Assembly (NCBI RefSeq): GCF_017854565.1
Contig: NZ_JAFMHJ010000001.1
Location: 1 to 64,000 of the forward strand
Length of the DNA stretch: 64,000 nt
From: Yoonia sp.
Lineage (GTDB): Bacteria > Pseudomonadota > Alphaproteobacteria > Rhodobacterales > Rhodobacteraceae
Reading direction: 5' to 3'
Below are positions 1-9,013 of the stretch, piece by piece (positions within the stretch are counted from its first letter, which is position 1; every line of letters starts with the position of its first letter). The notes below the pieces were generated by a model that did not search any database, was not told the origin of the DNA, and was given only the letters and a program-made list of their open reading frames with translations. A program made the translations under genes and the position numbers.

Positions 1-3000
1 GCGCTCGGCATACCCGTCACAGAGACCGTGGGATAAGTCTGTCCAGGGAAAGGGGTACCTCGGCCATCAGCCGATTTGTGCAACAGAGTCGGTCTACAAC
101 ATAATTTACACGCGAGACGGCGCGACGTTCAACAGATTGGTCGACCAACAAGGCTTTGATGCGCTTCTGGCCGAACATGACGCGGGCACGATCACCATCA
201 GTGCCGACAATATCCGCTCCGAATACGTCTCTGATCCGCTCGACGCCGAGGTCGGTGCGAATGAATACCGGTTCTCCTACATCGACAACAGCACCGGCCA
301 AATGGTTACGCTGACAGAAGCGTCACCTGCGCAACACGCCACTCTGATCCAGCAGCATAACAGCGGCGAAATTACGATCATCAGTCCCACGCTGGAGAAT
401 CCCGCAGCAGTCCGTATCTATTGGTCGGAAAAAGCTCTGGCGCAATACGATCAGGATCGCACCGTCATCTACAATGATGCAGGTGAAATTACTTCGGGTG
501 CCAGCGCGCTGACCCGTGTGGCCCAATCCTATGGCGTCATTCATGATCACTTTTCACCGGCGACCGAAACAACAAGTTTCAACAACCGGGTCGGGCAGGA
601 ACGAACCGGCACATCGCTGGACGCGCTGATCAATACCGACGCCGTGACAGCGACATCCACAATGACCGATGGCGAGGCGATTAGCTTTCTCTTTGAGACA
701 CTGGGTGTCTCAGAGCAAGATGACCGTAATTTATTCACGGCCTTTGGGAATGTGCGCGGCGCGACGAACATCGCAGATGTCGCGGGCCATTGGGCCCAAA
801 ACGAGCACAACCACCCCGATCATGAAGGTTTCTTTGGCGGCCATGGAAACATCTCGCGCGAGCAGCATGTCGGTGATCTTGTCAGCACGGCCCTTGTAGC
901 GCGCGGGCGGGACACCTCCGCCATTGACGCCACCGTCGCAGAGACCACGCGCGATATTCGGGCTGGGCGGACCATTGATGCGCTGGTTGACGTTGCGCTG
1001 GTGGTCACGCTTGTACCCGAAGCGGCTGCGCTGTTCAGCTTCGAGACGGCCTTGGCCCGCGCGGGTGTTGACGCGACGGAACAGGAAACCGCCGGCCTAC
1101 TGACACAGAGCGCCGAAAACATCGCCCAAAATGGCAAATTCGTCCCATTTTCTGAATTGCTGGAGGATGCCAGCAGTCCGTTCAGCGAAGCCTATGCCGA
1201 CCGCATTGCGGCTGGCGCGCCCGCACAGCTCTATGGCTCGGACCTCGCCTTGGGGGGCGCTGTTGCGCGCGGTGCTTACGCCAGCAGCAGCCTTGGGGCC
1301 GTTGGAATCCCAGTCTACATGCAAAATGAACAAGGTCTCTGTGACCTGTCGGCGCCCGTGATTCCCGGCGATTTCAGCACGGATCACGCAGCGGGGCTGA
1401 CGACCGGCGAACAAATTGATGCGATTCGTGCCGCACAAGACGTTGCGATCACCTATCTGAACGGCGGCCTTGACGTCGCAGTAGACGTTCTGGACAGCTA
1501 TGCCTCCGACCACCATTCGGCGTTCGTTTCACAGGTCGTCAGCTTGTTGCGTGACCCGCTCAGAACAGCTGTCCACGATCAGCTTTTCGGCACGAACCCG
1601 ACCCTCAAGGCCGATATCTCAGCGGCACTGAACAGCGGTGACATCGCCGGTGCCGTCGCCCTGCTTGAGGCCGACGGCAATGTCCGGCTGCAACGCGATA
1701 TTCTCGTCGAGATTGATCAGCGCGATCCAGACGCAGTCATTTCGCTCTTGGCTGGCATGTCACCCGATGCGGCGGCGCAAATCATCATTCTTGATCAAAG
1801 CCTCCAACTGAACGATCCAACCACACCGGGGCTTGATACCTCAAATGGGCTGTTTGACAGCTTTATGGCGTTGAACGCGCAGAACCCCGCCGCCAGCCGT
1901 CAGATCATGACCGTCATCGCCAACACCGCCCCCGATATCGGCGCCCATTTGCTTTGGACGGCGGTGAAATTCTCTGACAACACGGGCGACAACGTCGCAG
2001 GTGCAGCAGGGCTGCTGCTGTCACTCTCGCCCACGGATGGCGCCCAAATGCTCGCTCGGGTCGATAAAATCGACATCGGGCTAACCACCGGCGGTTCCCG
2101 CCGTCTGGGCGCGACGCCATTGTCGGGCCGCATTGCAACCTCTGCGCTGGATCAGGGCGGCTCGCTCTTGCTGGTCGTCGGGCTGCTCGCCTTCTCTGAC
2201 TTCCAAAGCCCAAGATCGACGCCGGAATACCTGCTGAGCTATGGCGACACAAACGACGCAGCCCAATTAAAAGTCAACGACATCACAGCGTTGCTGGATG
2301 ATCCAGTCGAGGTTTTCACTGATTATAACGAAGCAATCGGCATATCCTTGTTCGAAAAACACGGCGCTGCGGCAGCGGCGGATGATATCATCGTGCATCA
2401 GGCTATGGTCGGCAATGCACCACCTTTTGCAGACCCGATTGTCGATCTTTTTGAGCGGTCCTCGGACAGTTTTGTCGGTGACGTCATGGACTTCGTGGCT
2501 GACAAATCTCCTGAAACTGCGGCGAATATCATCATTGACGCAATCGCCCCCGACAGTCCTTTTGGCAGCGACAGTGAAGCGACGCTGCTGGATTGGTTCA
2601 AAGAAATGGGGCCAGAGGATGCGGGCAAGGTGGCGCTCTGGTTCAATACCACCATCAAGACCCGGGCCGTTGACCAAGCCGGCGACTGGGAAGATACGGT
2701 TCGCACAACGTTCGATGCGACCATAAACGAGTATTTCAGCGATCAGTCGGTCGAGGAAGTCGCGGCGTTTCTTGGCGAGGTTTCACCTGAATCTGCCGCG
2801 CATTTCCTGAGCAAGCTCTACCCCGGCAAGTCAGCTGCGGTCATCGAAGAGATGCTGGCCGAAGGCAATGCCGCAAAGGCAGCCCTCATTCTCTCTGTAA
2901 TCGCGAAAACGGCGCCGGCGTCCGTGATACAACTATTCACCGACATGACCTTCGCCGGTGCCGCAAAAGCCATCGAGGCCCTTGAGGTAGCAAACGCTCT

Positions 3001-5836
3001 GGACCCCGCAGTCGCGAGCCCAAAATCTATTCTTGACGGAATGACAGAAGGTGACGCTGCCGCAATTCTTTCCCACGTGGCACCGGACACCGCCGTCAAT
3101 ATCTTTAGCGAAACCGAAAGCGGCACCGACTACAACCGCATGTTCGGAATTCTGACGCTGATGGATAATGGCGCGTCAGCCAATGCTGTCACAGCTGCCG
3201 GTATCCCAGGCGGTGCAGCCGACGGGGCGCCAATCATTACAGGAGGTGAGGTCGACGAAGATTACTACGACGACATCAACAGGCCGGCATTCATCTTTAG
3301 GGGCGTGGACACCCCGGTCACGATCTACGGCGAACTGCTTGCTGACGGCGTCACGCCCGTCATCGTTGCCGATGTCTACAATCCCGAAAATGAGGACATA
3401 ATCTCGCAGGGCTATCGCCGCCTTGCCGTCGGGTTTGATGGCGCAGATATGCATTTCGTGCCAGTTGACGCAAATAACAACATCATTGCTGGCTACATCG
3501 TCCGCTACGACGAATCGCTGGACGAATTTACCGCCGTCCGCACCCCGGAAAACTTCCCCGATACCCGAGTGGGTATTGATCAAGGTCACTTCATTCGTCT
3601 TGGCAGACCGAACCAGTCCACGGATTCATGGGAAGCCGAAAACAATGTGGTGGACTTTGACGGCGATGTGTCGAATCCGCTTGAACTGCCAGATTCGCTG
3701 CCAATTCAGGTCGATTGGACCCAATGGGATTTTGAGCCACCGGCACCGAATCCGCTTGGTGAAATTCGCAGACGTCTCGCCGATCGGGACCCCGCCAGCG
3801 CGACAGCAGAAGGTGCAAACTACCTGACATTCCTGGTCCACCACCTGCCCCCGGCAGAGGCAAATAACCTCTCCGCAACGGAAAGGATGGATATAGCCAG
3901 AATCGCATACACCTTTGACGCACAGATTTCTGGACCAGTCGCCCACATACTGGGGGCGCGCCCCCCAGAACACAGCCGGCCCTCCGGCAGAATTCCTTCT
4001 CAGGCGCTTCAAACCTTCGTTGATGCTCAAAATGAAGTCCTGATTGATCGGATTTATACACAATATGGTCCGACGCTGGCCCGCACGGATATGTCAGATC
4101 AAGAGATGCGCACGCTCTTGGAAGGCATAATGGCAATCGCCGCCGACGTGTATAATGTCCCGGTACCAACGATGGTATTCCCCTCAACCGGCACGGGCGC
4201 TCACTACAACCCGAACACAAATCAGATATCCATCAGCCCGCGGGCAATGCGCTTGTTCATGCGGGATCCGCTACAGGGTATGACTACCGTTGTGCATGAA
4301 ATGACCCATGCTCAACAATTCTTCATGTTTGAAAACCGAGACACGAATATGAACCCCATTGGTAGTGCAGAGTCAGACATCGAAGTGATGTTCTGGCTGG
4401 GCACAAGGTTGCAGGGACTATACCCCGACGGATTTTCCTATAGCGAAATTCCCGGCGTGACGGGTTTGTACTATCGGTCGTGGCATGAAGGGCACGCATA
4501 CTACGTCGAGGATCGGGTGAGCCTCGGCGTTGCACGGCGCTTGCAGGCAGACCACGGCGTTCGATACAATGTGGGTTTCAGGAATTCCGGTGGTGATACC
4601 GTCGTGCGCATGGTCATTCGGCTGCGGCCAGCGGAAGCACCAACGCCAGTAACAACGATACCCGCGCCCCCACCAGCGCCACCACAGGACACATCGGATC
4701 AGTTCAATCATCTCGACGATGACCAAGACGAACCTGATTCCGCAGCTCCAGAGCCATCGCCGTTTGCGACCCGCGAGGCCCTATATGGCGATCTGGAAAC
4801 CCCGCCAGACGTGATCTCTGGTCGATTGGCGACAGTCACCAGTTTGCTCACCCCTCTGGTGGCCGATATCGAGGCCGGAACAGAAACATCTGATGCCGTC
4901 AGGCGTTTGCTCTACGTCGTCGATCATCTGGATGATGACGAAGCGAAATTACTCACCGGCGAGCAGCGGTCCCAAATCCTGCGGCTGACCACACGACAAA
5001 GGTTGCCGATGACGGAACGGACGTCTGAAATTCTGGCGACCCGTGCAGCCACCCCCGAAGCTTCGAACCTGCCGACAGCCGCGGTTCAGGCCGAAGTAGA
5101 CCAGCACATTGATATCATTTTCGAAGGGCTACCCCAAGAACTGCTGGAACGTCTCCGCGCGACCGATATCACCCAAGAGGAGGCTAAGCAGATCGTCGCC
5201 GAGATTTTCGAGATCGTCAAAGGCATATATGGTTTAGACGAAGATATCACATTGGATTACGACGTAACGCCAGAGGTTTCGGGCGGCGCCTTCAATCGCG
5301 CCGGAAACGATGGGGCAGGCACGCTTGAAATTGATCCTGAAGCCTTGGAACAGATCATGGCTGATCCACTTGAGGCCCTGAACTTGGTGGTTCACGAGCT
5401 TACACATGCCTACCAATACAGTCTGATTGCAGAATATGCTCAGCTACCATCAGGCGGGTGGGAAAGCGATCTTGCCCGTGCGGTCGCGACCAGCAGCAAC
5501 TTCTGGGACGGCAGCTCCGCTGGCAACGCCGACAATCCGCTCGCAGACGGTGGGTCCATCTACCATCGGCTGTGGCACGAAGGGCATGCGTTCTACGTCG
5601 GCGACTCAGTACAGGATCGGGCGATCGCATTCCTCAATCAGGATGAAAATACGGACATTGAATCGGGGTATACGACCGACGCAGAGACTGGCGAATACCG
5701 TCTCTATTCCCATCAAAGATTCGAGGAGGAAATAATAGAGGATGGATCAGACAGCGCGTATGAAGAAGAAGTGATAGAGGATGAATCAGAGACCGAATAT
5801 GATGAAATATCAGTGCCGGACGACGAGAATACGTAG
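1..5836 (+). CDS. Giant protein with MgtE-like repeats and two HExTH metallopeptidase-like domains (5' end outside window)
   Basis: The reading frame is open from base 2, so the apparent TTG start at 137 is internal; 1944 residues are visible, numbered here from base 2. Residues about 32-130 hold two copies of a 57-residue repeat (start YNIIYTRDGATF and YRFSYIDNSTGQ). Residues about 567-1037 hold repeats of the type MSPDAAAQI, MGPEDAGKV, VSPESAAHF and MTEGDAAAI, resembling the superhelical MgtE N-terminal fold. Two related domains follow: HEMTH at 1432-1436 with WHEGHAYYVED at 1494, and HELTH at 1798-1802 with WHEGHAFYVGD at 1858. A proline-rich linker separates them, and the tail is strongly acidic. 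HExxH suggests zinc metallopeptidase activity. Secretion cannot be judged because the N-terminus is missing. Third codon positions look richer in A/T than in the neighbouring genes. It could be an effector, a polymorphic-toxin-like protein or a large surface protein; the family is not recognised. Confidence 0.85.
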   Translation, partial: RSAYPSQRPWDKSVQGKGYLGHQPICATESVYNIIYTRDGATFNRLVDQQGFDALLAEHDAGTITISADNIRSEYVSDPLDAEVGANEYRFSYIDNSTGQMVTLTEASPAQHATLIQQHNSGEITIISPTLENPAAVRIYWSEKALAQYDQDRTVIYNDAGEITSGASALTRVAQSYGVIHDHFSPATETTSFNNRVGQERTGTSLDALINTDAVTATSTMTDGEAISFLFETLGVSEQDDRNLFTAFGNVRGATNIADVAGHWAQNEHNHPDHEGFFGGHGNISREQHVGDLVSTALVARGRDTSAIDATVAETTRDIRAGRTIDALVDVALVVTLVPEAAALFSFETALARAGVDATEQETAGLLTQSAENIAQNGKFVPFSELLEDASSPFSEAYADRIAAGAPAQLYGSDLALGGAVARGAYASSSLGAVGIPVYMQNEQGLCDLSAPVIPGDFSTDHAAGLTTGEQIDAIRAAQDVAITYLNGGLDVAVDVLDSYASDHHSAFVSQVVSLLRDPLRTAVHDQLFGTNPTLKADISAALNSGDIAGAVALLEADGNVRLQRDILVEIDQRDPDAVISLLAGMSPDAAAQIIILDQSLQLNDPTTPGLDTSNGLFDSFMALNAQNPAASRQIMTVIANTAPDIGAHLLWTAVKFSDNTGDNVAGAAGLLLSLSPTDGAQMLARVDKIDIGLTTGGSRRLGATPLSGRIATSALDQGGSLLLVVGLLAFSDFQSPRSTPEYLLSYGDTNDAAQLKVNDITALLDDPVEVFTDYNEAIGISLFEKHGAAAAADDIIVHQAMVGNAPPFADPIVDLFERSSDSFVGDVMDFVADKSPETAANIIIDAIAPDSPFGSDSEATLLDWFKEMGPEDAGKVALWFNTTIKTRAVDQAGDWEDTVRTTFDATINEYFSDQSVEEVAAFLGEVSPESAAHFLSKLYPGKSAAVIEEMLAEGNAAKAALILSVIAKTAPASVIQLFTDMTFAGAAKAIEALEVANALDPAVASPKSILDGMTEGDAAAILSHVAPDTAVNIFSETESGTDYNRMFGILTLMDNGASANAVTAAGIPGGAADGAPIITGGEVDEDYYDDINRPAFIFRGVDTPVTIYGELLADGVTPVIVADVYNPENEDIISQGYRRLAVGFDGADMHFVPVDANNNIIAGYIVRYDESLDEFTAVRTPENFPDTRVGIDQGHFIRLGRPNQSTDSWEAENNVVDFDGDVSNPLELPDSLPIQVDWTQWDFEPPAPNPLGEIRRRLADRDPASATAEGANYLTFLVHHLPPAEANNLSATERMDIARIAYTFDAQISGPVAHILGARPPEHSRPSGRIPSQALQTFVDAQNEVLIDRIYTQYGPTLARTDMSDQEMRTLLEGIMAIAADVYNVPVPTMVFPSTGTGAHYNPNTNQISISPRAMRLFMRDPLQGMTTVVHEMTHAQQFFMFENRDTNMNPIGSAESDIEVMFWLGTRLQGLYPDGFSYSEIPGVTGLYYRSWHEGHAYYVEDRVSLGVARRLQADHGVRYNVGFRNSGGDTVVRMVIRLRPAEAPTPVTTIPAPPPAPPQDTSDQFNHLDDDQDEPDSAAPEPSPFATREALYGDLETPPDVISGRLATVTSLLTPLVADIEAGTETSDAVRRLLYVVDHLDDDEAKLLTGEQRSQILRLTTRQRLPMTERTSEILATRAATPEASNLPTAAVQAEVDQHIDIIFEGLPQELLERLRATDITQEEAKQIVAEIFEIVKGIYGLDEDITLDYDVTPEVSGGAFNRAGNDGAGTLEIDPEALEQIMADPLEALNLVVHELTHAYQYSLIAEYAQLPSGGWESDLARAVATSSNFWDGSSAGNADNPLADGGSIYHRLWHEGHAFYVGDSVQDRAIAFLNQDENTDIESGYTTDAETGEYRLYSHQRFEEEIIEDGSDSAYEEEVIEDESETEYDEISVPDDENT

Positions 5837-5954
5837 GTCATATTTTGCTGAGGCAGCAATTTCTGACCAGTCCATATCCATCTGTACCGTGCGCGGCAGC
5901 GTCGGGGTCAAGGCACAATTTGCGGCCCCGTTACTGCTGCACCCCCGCAGGTCG

Positions 5955-6563
5955 CTACCACATGGTGTCTTTTGCCCGCGCAGCCCAGCCAGCGTCATAA
6001 GTGCCGCCGTCAAAACCCGCTTCCTGCTCGGCCAATATCGCGCCGACACTGGGCAAACCCGCACTTTCATCGCCTGCCGCCCACGTCCGGGCCCGCAGCA
6101 ACGCGCGCGCGCACTGGCTGTACACTTCGGCAATCGTGATCACCACGACGCTGCGCGGCTGGTGGCCGTTTTGATCAAACCGCGCCAATAGATCGGGCGC
6201 AACCGACACAACCGCCACGCCATTGACCCGCACCACATTATTTGACCCCGGCACCAGAAACATCAGACTGATCCGCCCGTCAGTCACGATATTGCGCAGG
6301 GTATCAATCCGGTTATTGCCGCGCCAATCGGGCAATAGTAGCGTTTTGGCATCCAATGCCTGCACCACCGGGCCATCGTCCCCGCGTGGGCTGCCGTCCG
6401 TCCCATCGGCCCCGACGGTCGAAACAACGCAGAACCGCGACCGCATGATCCAGTCTGCGTAAAGCGGCGTCAGCCGATCTGCCACCTTGATCAGCGATGC
6501 GTGCCCCGGCGCACCATAAAGTGCCTCCAGCCCGGCCACATCCCCGATCACATGCTCATCCAT
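5955..6563 (-). CDS. PPOX-type FMN-dependent flavoprotein (pyridoxamine 5'-phosphate oxidase family, MSMEG_1061-like)
   Basis: A 202-residue cytoplasmic protein of the split-barrel flavin-binding PPOX fold. Typical family segments are FCVVSTVGADGTDGSPRGD near residue 43, LLLPDWRGNNRIDTLRNI near residue 74, and RISLMFLVPGSNNVVRVNG near residue 97. Relatives bind FMN or F420 and reduce varied substrates, so the substrate here is unknown. ATG at 6563 is preferred over the TTG one codon upstream. The start overlaps the end of plsC by 8 bases, making this the last gene of the ftsE-ftsX-plsC operon. It is not PdxH, because the strongly conserved PdxH C-terminal motifs are absent. Confidence 0.8.
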   Translation of the reverse strand: MDEHVIGDVAGLEALYGAPGHASLIKVADRLTPLYADWIMRSRFCVVSTVGADGTDGSPRGDDGPVVQALDAKTLLLPDWRGNNRIDTLRNIVTDGRISLMFLVPGSNNVVRVNGVAVVSVAPDLLARFDQNGHQPRSVVVITIAEVYSQCARALLRARTWAAGDESAGLPSVGAILAEQEAGFDGGTYDAGWAARAKDTMW

Positions 6564-7284
6564 CAAAGCCGGCTTCCTTGTTCAACCGATCCGAGGCACC
6601 TTCGATTTCGGCCTCCAGCTTTGCCATGAATACGTTCACCTCCAGACCGGGCGCGATCCGGGGCAAAAACTCAAAAACCGCCGTGCCCGGCTTGCGATAT
6701 ATCCCACGCTTGGGCCACAACACGCCAACATTGGTGGCCACCGGAACCACCGGCTGACCCAGTTCGCGATACAGCAAGCCAGTGCCGATCTTATAGGGTT
6801 TTTTCACACCCGGCGCGATGCGTGTGCCCTGCGGATAGATGATCAACTGACCGGGCAGTGCGCGCCCTGCCTGCACATCTGCCAGCATCTTTTTGATGGC
6901 CTGACCGCGCTTGCCGCGATCCACCGGAATACAACCGATCCGCAACCCGAACTGACCGATAACCGGCGCATATTTCAGGATACTTTTCATGATGAACTTG
7001 CCGCGCGGGATCGCACCGTAGATCATCAGCACATCCATGAACGACTGGTGCTTGGCCGCGACCATCACCTCATCGGTCGGCGGCTCACCGCGGATTTCGC
7101 TTTTCAACCCGATCATCCATGACGCGGTCCAGCGAATCCACCGGCAATAGGCGTGACAGCCAGCAATCGCGCCCTCGCGCGACATGATCGCAGCAGGCAT
7201 ATACAGCACCCCGACCACCAACATCGCAAGATACATCTGCGCGTTAAAAACAAGCGACCGCAGCCATTGGATTGCATAACTCAT
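6556..7284 (-). CDS. plsC: 1-acyl-sn-glycerol-3-phosphate acyltransferase
   Basis: A 242-residue membrane-associated acyltransferase that would convert lysophosphatidic acid to phosphatidic acid in phospholipid synthesis. An N-terminal hydrophobic segment (about residues 14-34) is followed by the family blocks: KHQSFMDVLMIYG near residue 77 (a KHxSxxD form of the usual HxxxxD catalytic motif), IGCIPVDRGKRG near residue 115, and IYPQGTRIAPG near residue 146, which replaces the usual FPEGTR. The ATG overlaps the ftsX stop as ATGA, indicating translational coupling. The substitution of Q for E in the third block is common in this branch as I recall it. Assignment to plsC rather than a general lyso-lipid acyltransferase is by motif only. 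Confidence 0.88.
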   Translation of the reverse strand: MSYAIQWLRSLVFNAQMYLAMLVVGVLYMPAAIMSREGAIAGCHAYCRWIRWTASWMIGLKSEIRGEPPTDEVMVAAKHQSFMDVLMIYGAIPRGKFIMKSILKYAPVIGQFGLRIGCIPVDRGKRGQAIKKMLADVQAGRALPGQLIIYPQGTRIAPGVKKPYKIGTGLLYRELGQPVVPVATNVGVLWPKRGIYRKPGTAVFEFLPRIAPGLEVNVFMAKLEAEIEGASDRLNKEAGFDG

Positions 7285-8174
7285 GTCTGTTCCCTCAATC
7301 GGCGCAGCGCCGCCGCCCTTGTCGCAAAGAAAGCCACGATAGCGGCCAGCGGCGGAATGACCAGCGGCCCGATCCAGCCGGCCCCGGCAAACCCAAGCCC
7401 CGTCAGGAACCCACCGGCCACATCGCCACGCGGCAACAGTAAGACCGCGCCAACCCCCAAAACGGCCCCCGCAACCGCACCGCCGCCCGCCCGCAGGGTA
7501 AAGCGGCGGACAAACGCGCGGGCAATATAGATGTCGCGCGCGCCGACCAGCCGCAGCACCCGGATCACCTGCTCGTTCGCGGCAAGCGCGGCATGGGCGG
7601 CCAAGGTAATCATCGCCGCCATCCCTGCGCCAATCGCCACGATCACAACCCAACCCATCAGCCGCAACCGCCCCGCAGCCGCAACCAAAGGCGCACGCCA
7701 CCGGGTATGATCATCCAGCACGGCACCCGGCACCTCTGCCGCCAATCGCGCAGCAAGCCCCGCTTGGTCATAACCGTCACTGTCGGCGATGATTTCAACC
7801 AATTGCGGAATCGGCAGGCTGTCCAACGGCAGATCAGGGCCGAACCACGGCTCCAGCAGGGCCTGTTGCTCGGCCGGGGTCAGCGCACGGGCCATGGCGA
7901 CGCCCGGCGTCGTTTCCAACACATTCATCGCAGCCCGCAGTTGCGCATCCGCCTGATCGGGCGACGCGGGCAGGCGCAGCGTTGATGCCTGCGCCAATTC
8001 CTCCGCCCAGCGGTCTGCGACCCGGCCCGCCGCCAATGACAACGCCAAGGCAAGAACCGCCAGAAACGCCATCACACCCGCCACAAACACCGTCAACTGC
8101 GCGGTCATGCCCGTGGGCGGCACTGCGCGATCCGCCTGTGGATCACCCACGATCAGGTCCAGAAACACCTTCAC
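7281..8174 (-). CDS. ftsX: Cell division protein FtsX
   Basis: A 297-residue inner-membrane permease-like subunit that pairs with FtsE; the complex governs cell-wall hydrolase activity at the division site. Predicted membrane segments are near residues 27-48 (LTVFVAGVMAFLAVLALALSL), 165-190, 218-242 and 250-275, with a periplasmic loop after the first, which is the FtsX layout. A GTG start overlapping the ftsE stop (GTGA) is chosen. The next upstream ATG would extend far into ftsE. The gene shares ATGA with plsC downstream. Confidence 0.85.
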   Translation of the reverse strand: MKVFLDLIVGDPQADRAVPPTGMTAQLTVFVAGVMAFLAVLALALSLAAGRVADRWAEELAQASTLRLPASPDQADAQLRAAMNVLETTPGVAMARALTPAEQQALLEPWFGPDLPLDSLPIPQLVEIIADSDGYDQAGLAARLAAEVPGAVLDDHTRWRAPLVAAAGRLRLMGWVVIVAIGAGMAAMITLAAHAALAANEQVIRVLRLVGARDIYIARAFVRRFTLRAGGGAVAGAVLGVGAVLLLPRGDVAGGFLTGLGFAGAGWIGPLVIPPLAAIVAFFATRAAALRRLREQT

Positions 8175-8845
8175 AGTTCGGCCCCCGCCTGCATCAATGC
8201 GCCATCCTTTAGGCGCAACACGCGGGCGTTCACGTCTGATTTCAACGACCGGATCATCATCATATCGTGGGTCGCGATCAACACGGTCTTGCCCATGCGG
8301 TTCAGTTCGACAAGCAGGGTCAGCAACCGCTGTGACATCTCCCAATCCACGTTGCCTGTGGGTTCATCTGCGATAATCACCTCGGGCGACATGATAACCG
8401 CCCGCGCCAGCGCCGCGCGCTGCCGCTCGCCCCCCGACAATTCGGGGGGGCGCTGCGCGGCCTGCGCGCCCAAGCCCACCCAATGCAGCAATTCCTCCAA
8501 ATCGCCTGTGGCCTCGGCGCCGCGCCCTGCCACCGTCAGCGGCAATGCAATATTTTCCGAGATCGAAAGATGGTCCAGAAACTGACAGTCCTGATGCACG
8601 ACCCCAATGCGTCGGCGGGTCATTGCCACCCCATCGCGGTCCAACTCGGCTGCATCCTGCCCAAAAAGGCGGACTTGCCCGGTCGCTGCGCGCAAATCAG
8701 CATAGCACAACCGCAAAAGCGTGGTCTTGCCAGCACCCGATGGGCCCGTCAAAAAATGAAACGATCCGGGCGCAAGTACCAGTGACAACTGGGAAAATAA
8801 CGTATGATCACCATAGCCGTATGACACATTGTCCAGTTCGATCAC
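8171..8845 (-). CDS. ftsE: Cell division ATP-binding protein FtsE
   Basis: A 224-residue cytoplasmic ABC ATPase. Visible motifs are Walker A GPSGAGKTT near residue 36, signature LSGGERQR near residue 136, Walker B VIIADEPTGNVD near residue 156, and the switch histidine in ATHD near residue 193. The GNVD tail of Walker B and the short length fit FtsE better than a LolD-type ATPase. The adjacent overlapping ftsX supports this. A GTG start giving VIELDNVSYGYG is chosen because the N-terminal strand of FtsE proteins begins there. The upstream extension to 8890 has no family similarity. Confidence 0.92.
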   Translation of the reverse strand: MIELDNVSYGYGDHTLFSQLSLVLAPGSFHFLTGPSGAGKTTLLRLCYADLRAATGQVRLFGQDAAELDRDGVAMTRRRIGVVHQDCQFLDHLSISENIALPLTVAGRGAEATGDLEELLHWVGLGAQAAQRPPELSGGERQRAALARAVIMSPEVIIADEPTGNVDWEMSQRLLTLLVELNRMGKTVLIATHDMMMIRSLKSDVNARVLRLKDGALMQAGAEL

Positions 8846-9013
8846 GGAAAATTCCTTTGGCTGACCCTGCCGTTCTGCCCAAATCTGCAACAGGTTTCAA
8901 TGATCTGCATACCCGACCGCACGCAAATCCTTTGCGTTTGCCGCTTTGATTGTTAGATTGCACAGGGTTAACACAATAAAAACTGTAGGTTGACGGGCAC
9001 AAGGATAACGAAA
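8846..9013. promoter_or_regulatory. Divergent intergenic region between ftsE and the zinc-ribbon gene
   Basis: These 168 bases separate two divergently transcribed genes and must hold promoters for both unless the genes are read from further away. The plus-strand gene has a ribosome-binding sequence AAGGA at 9001-9005, nine bases before its ATG. The stretch around 8930-8975 is the most A/T-rich part. No promoter hexamers are convincing enough to mark. Confidence 0.4.

Noticed and set aside
137-139. TTG start for the giant first protein
   Set aside because: The frame is open to base 2 and the preceding codons continue the same 57-residue repeat, so the start lies outside the window.
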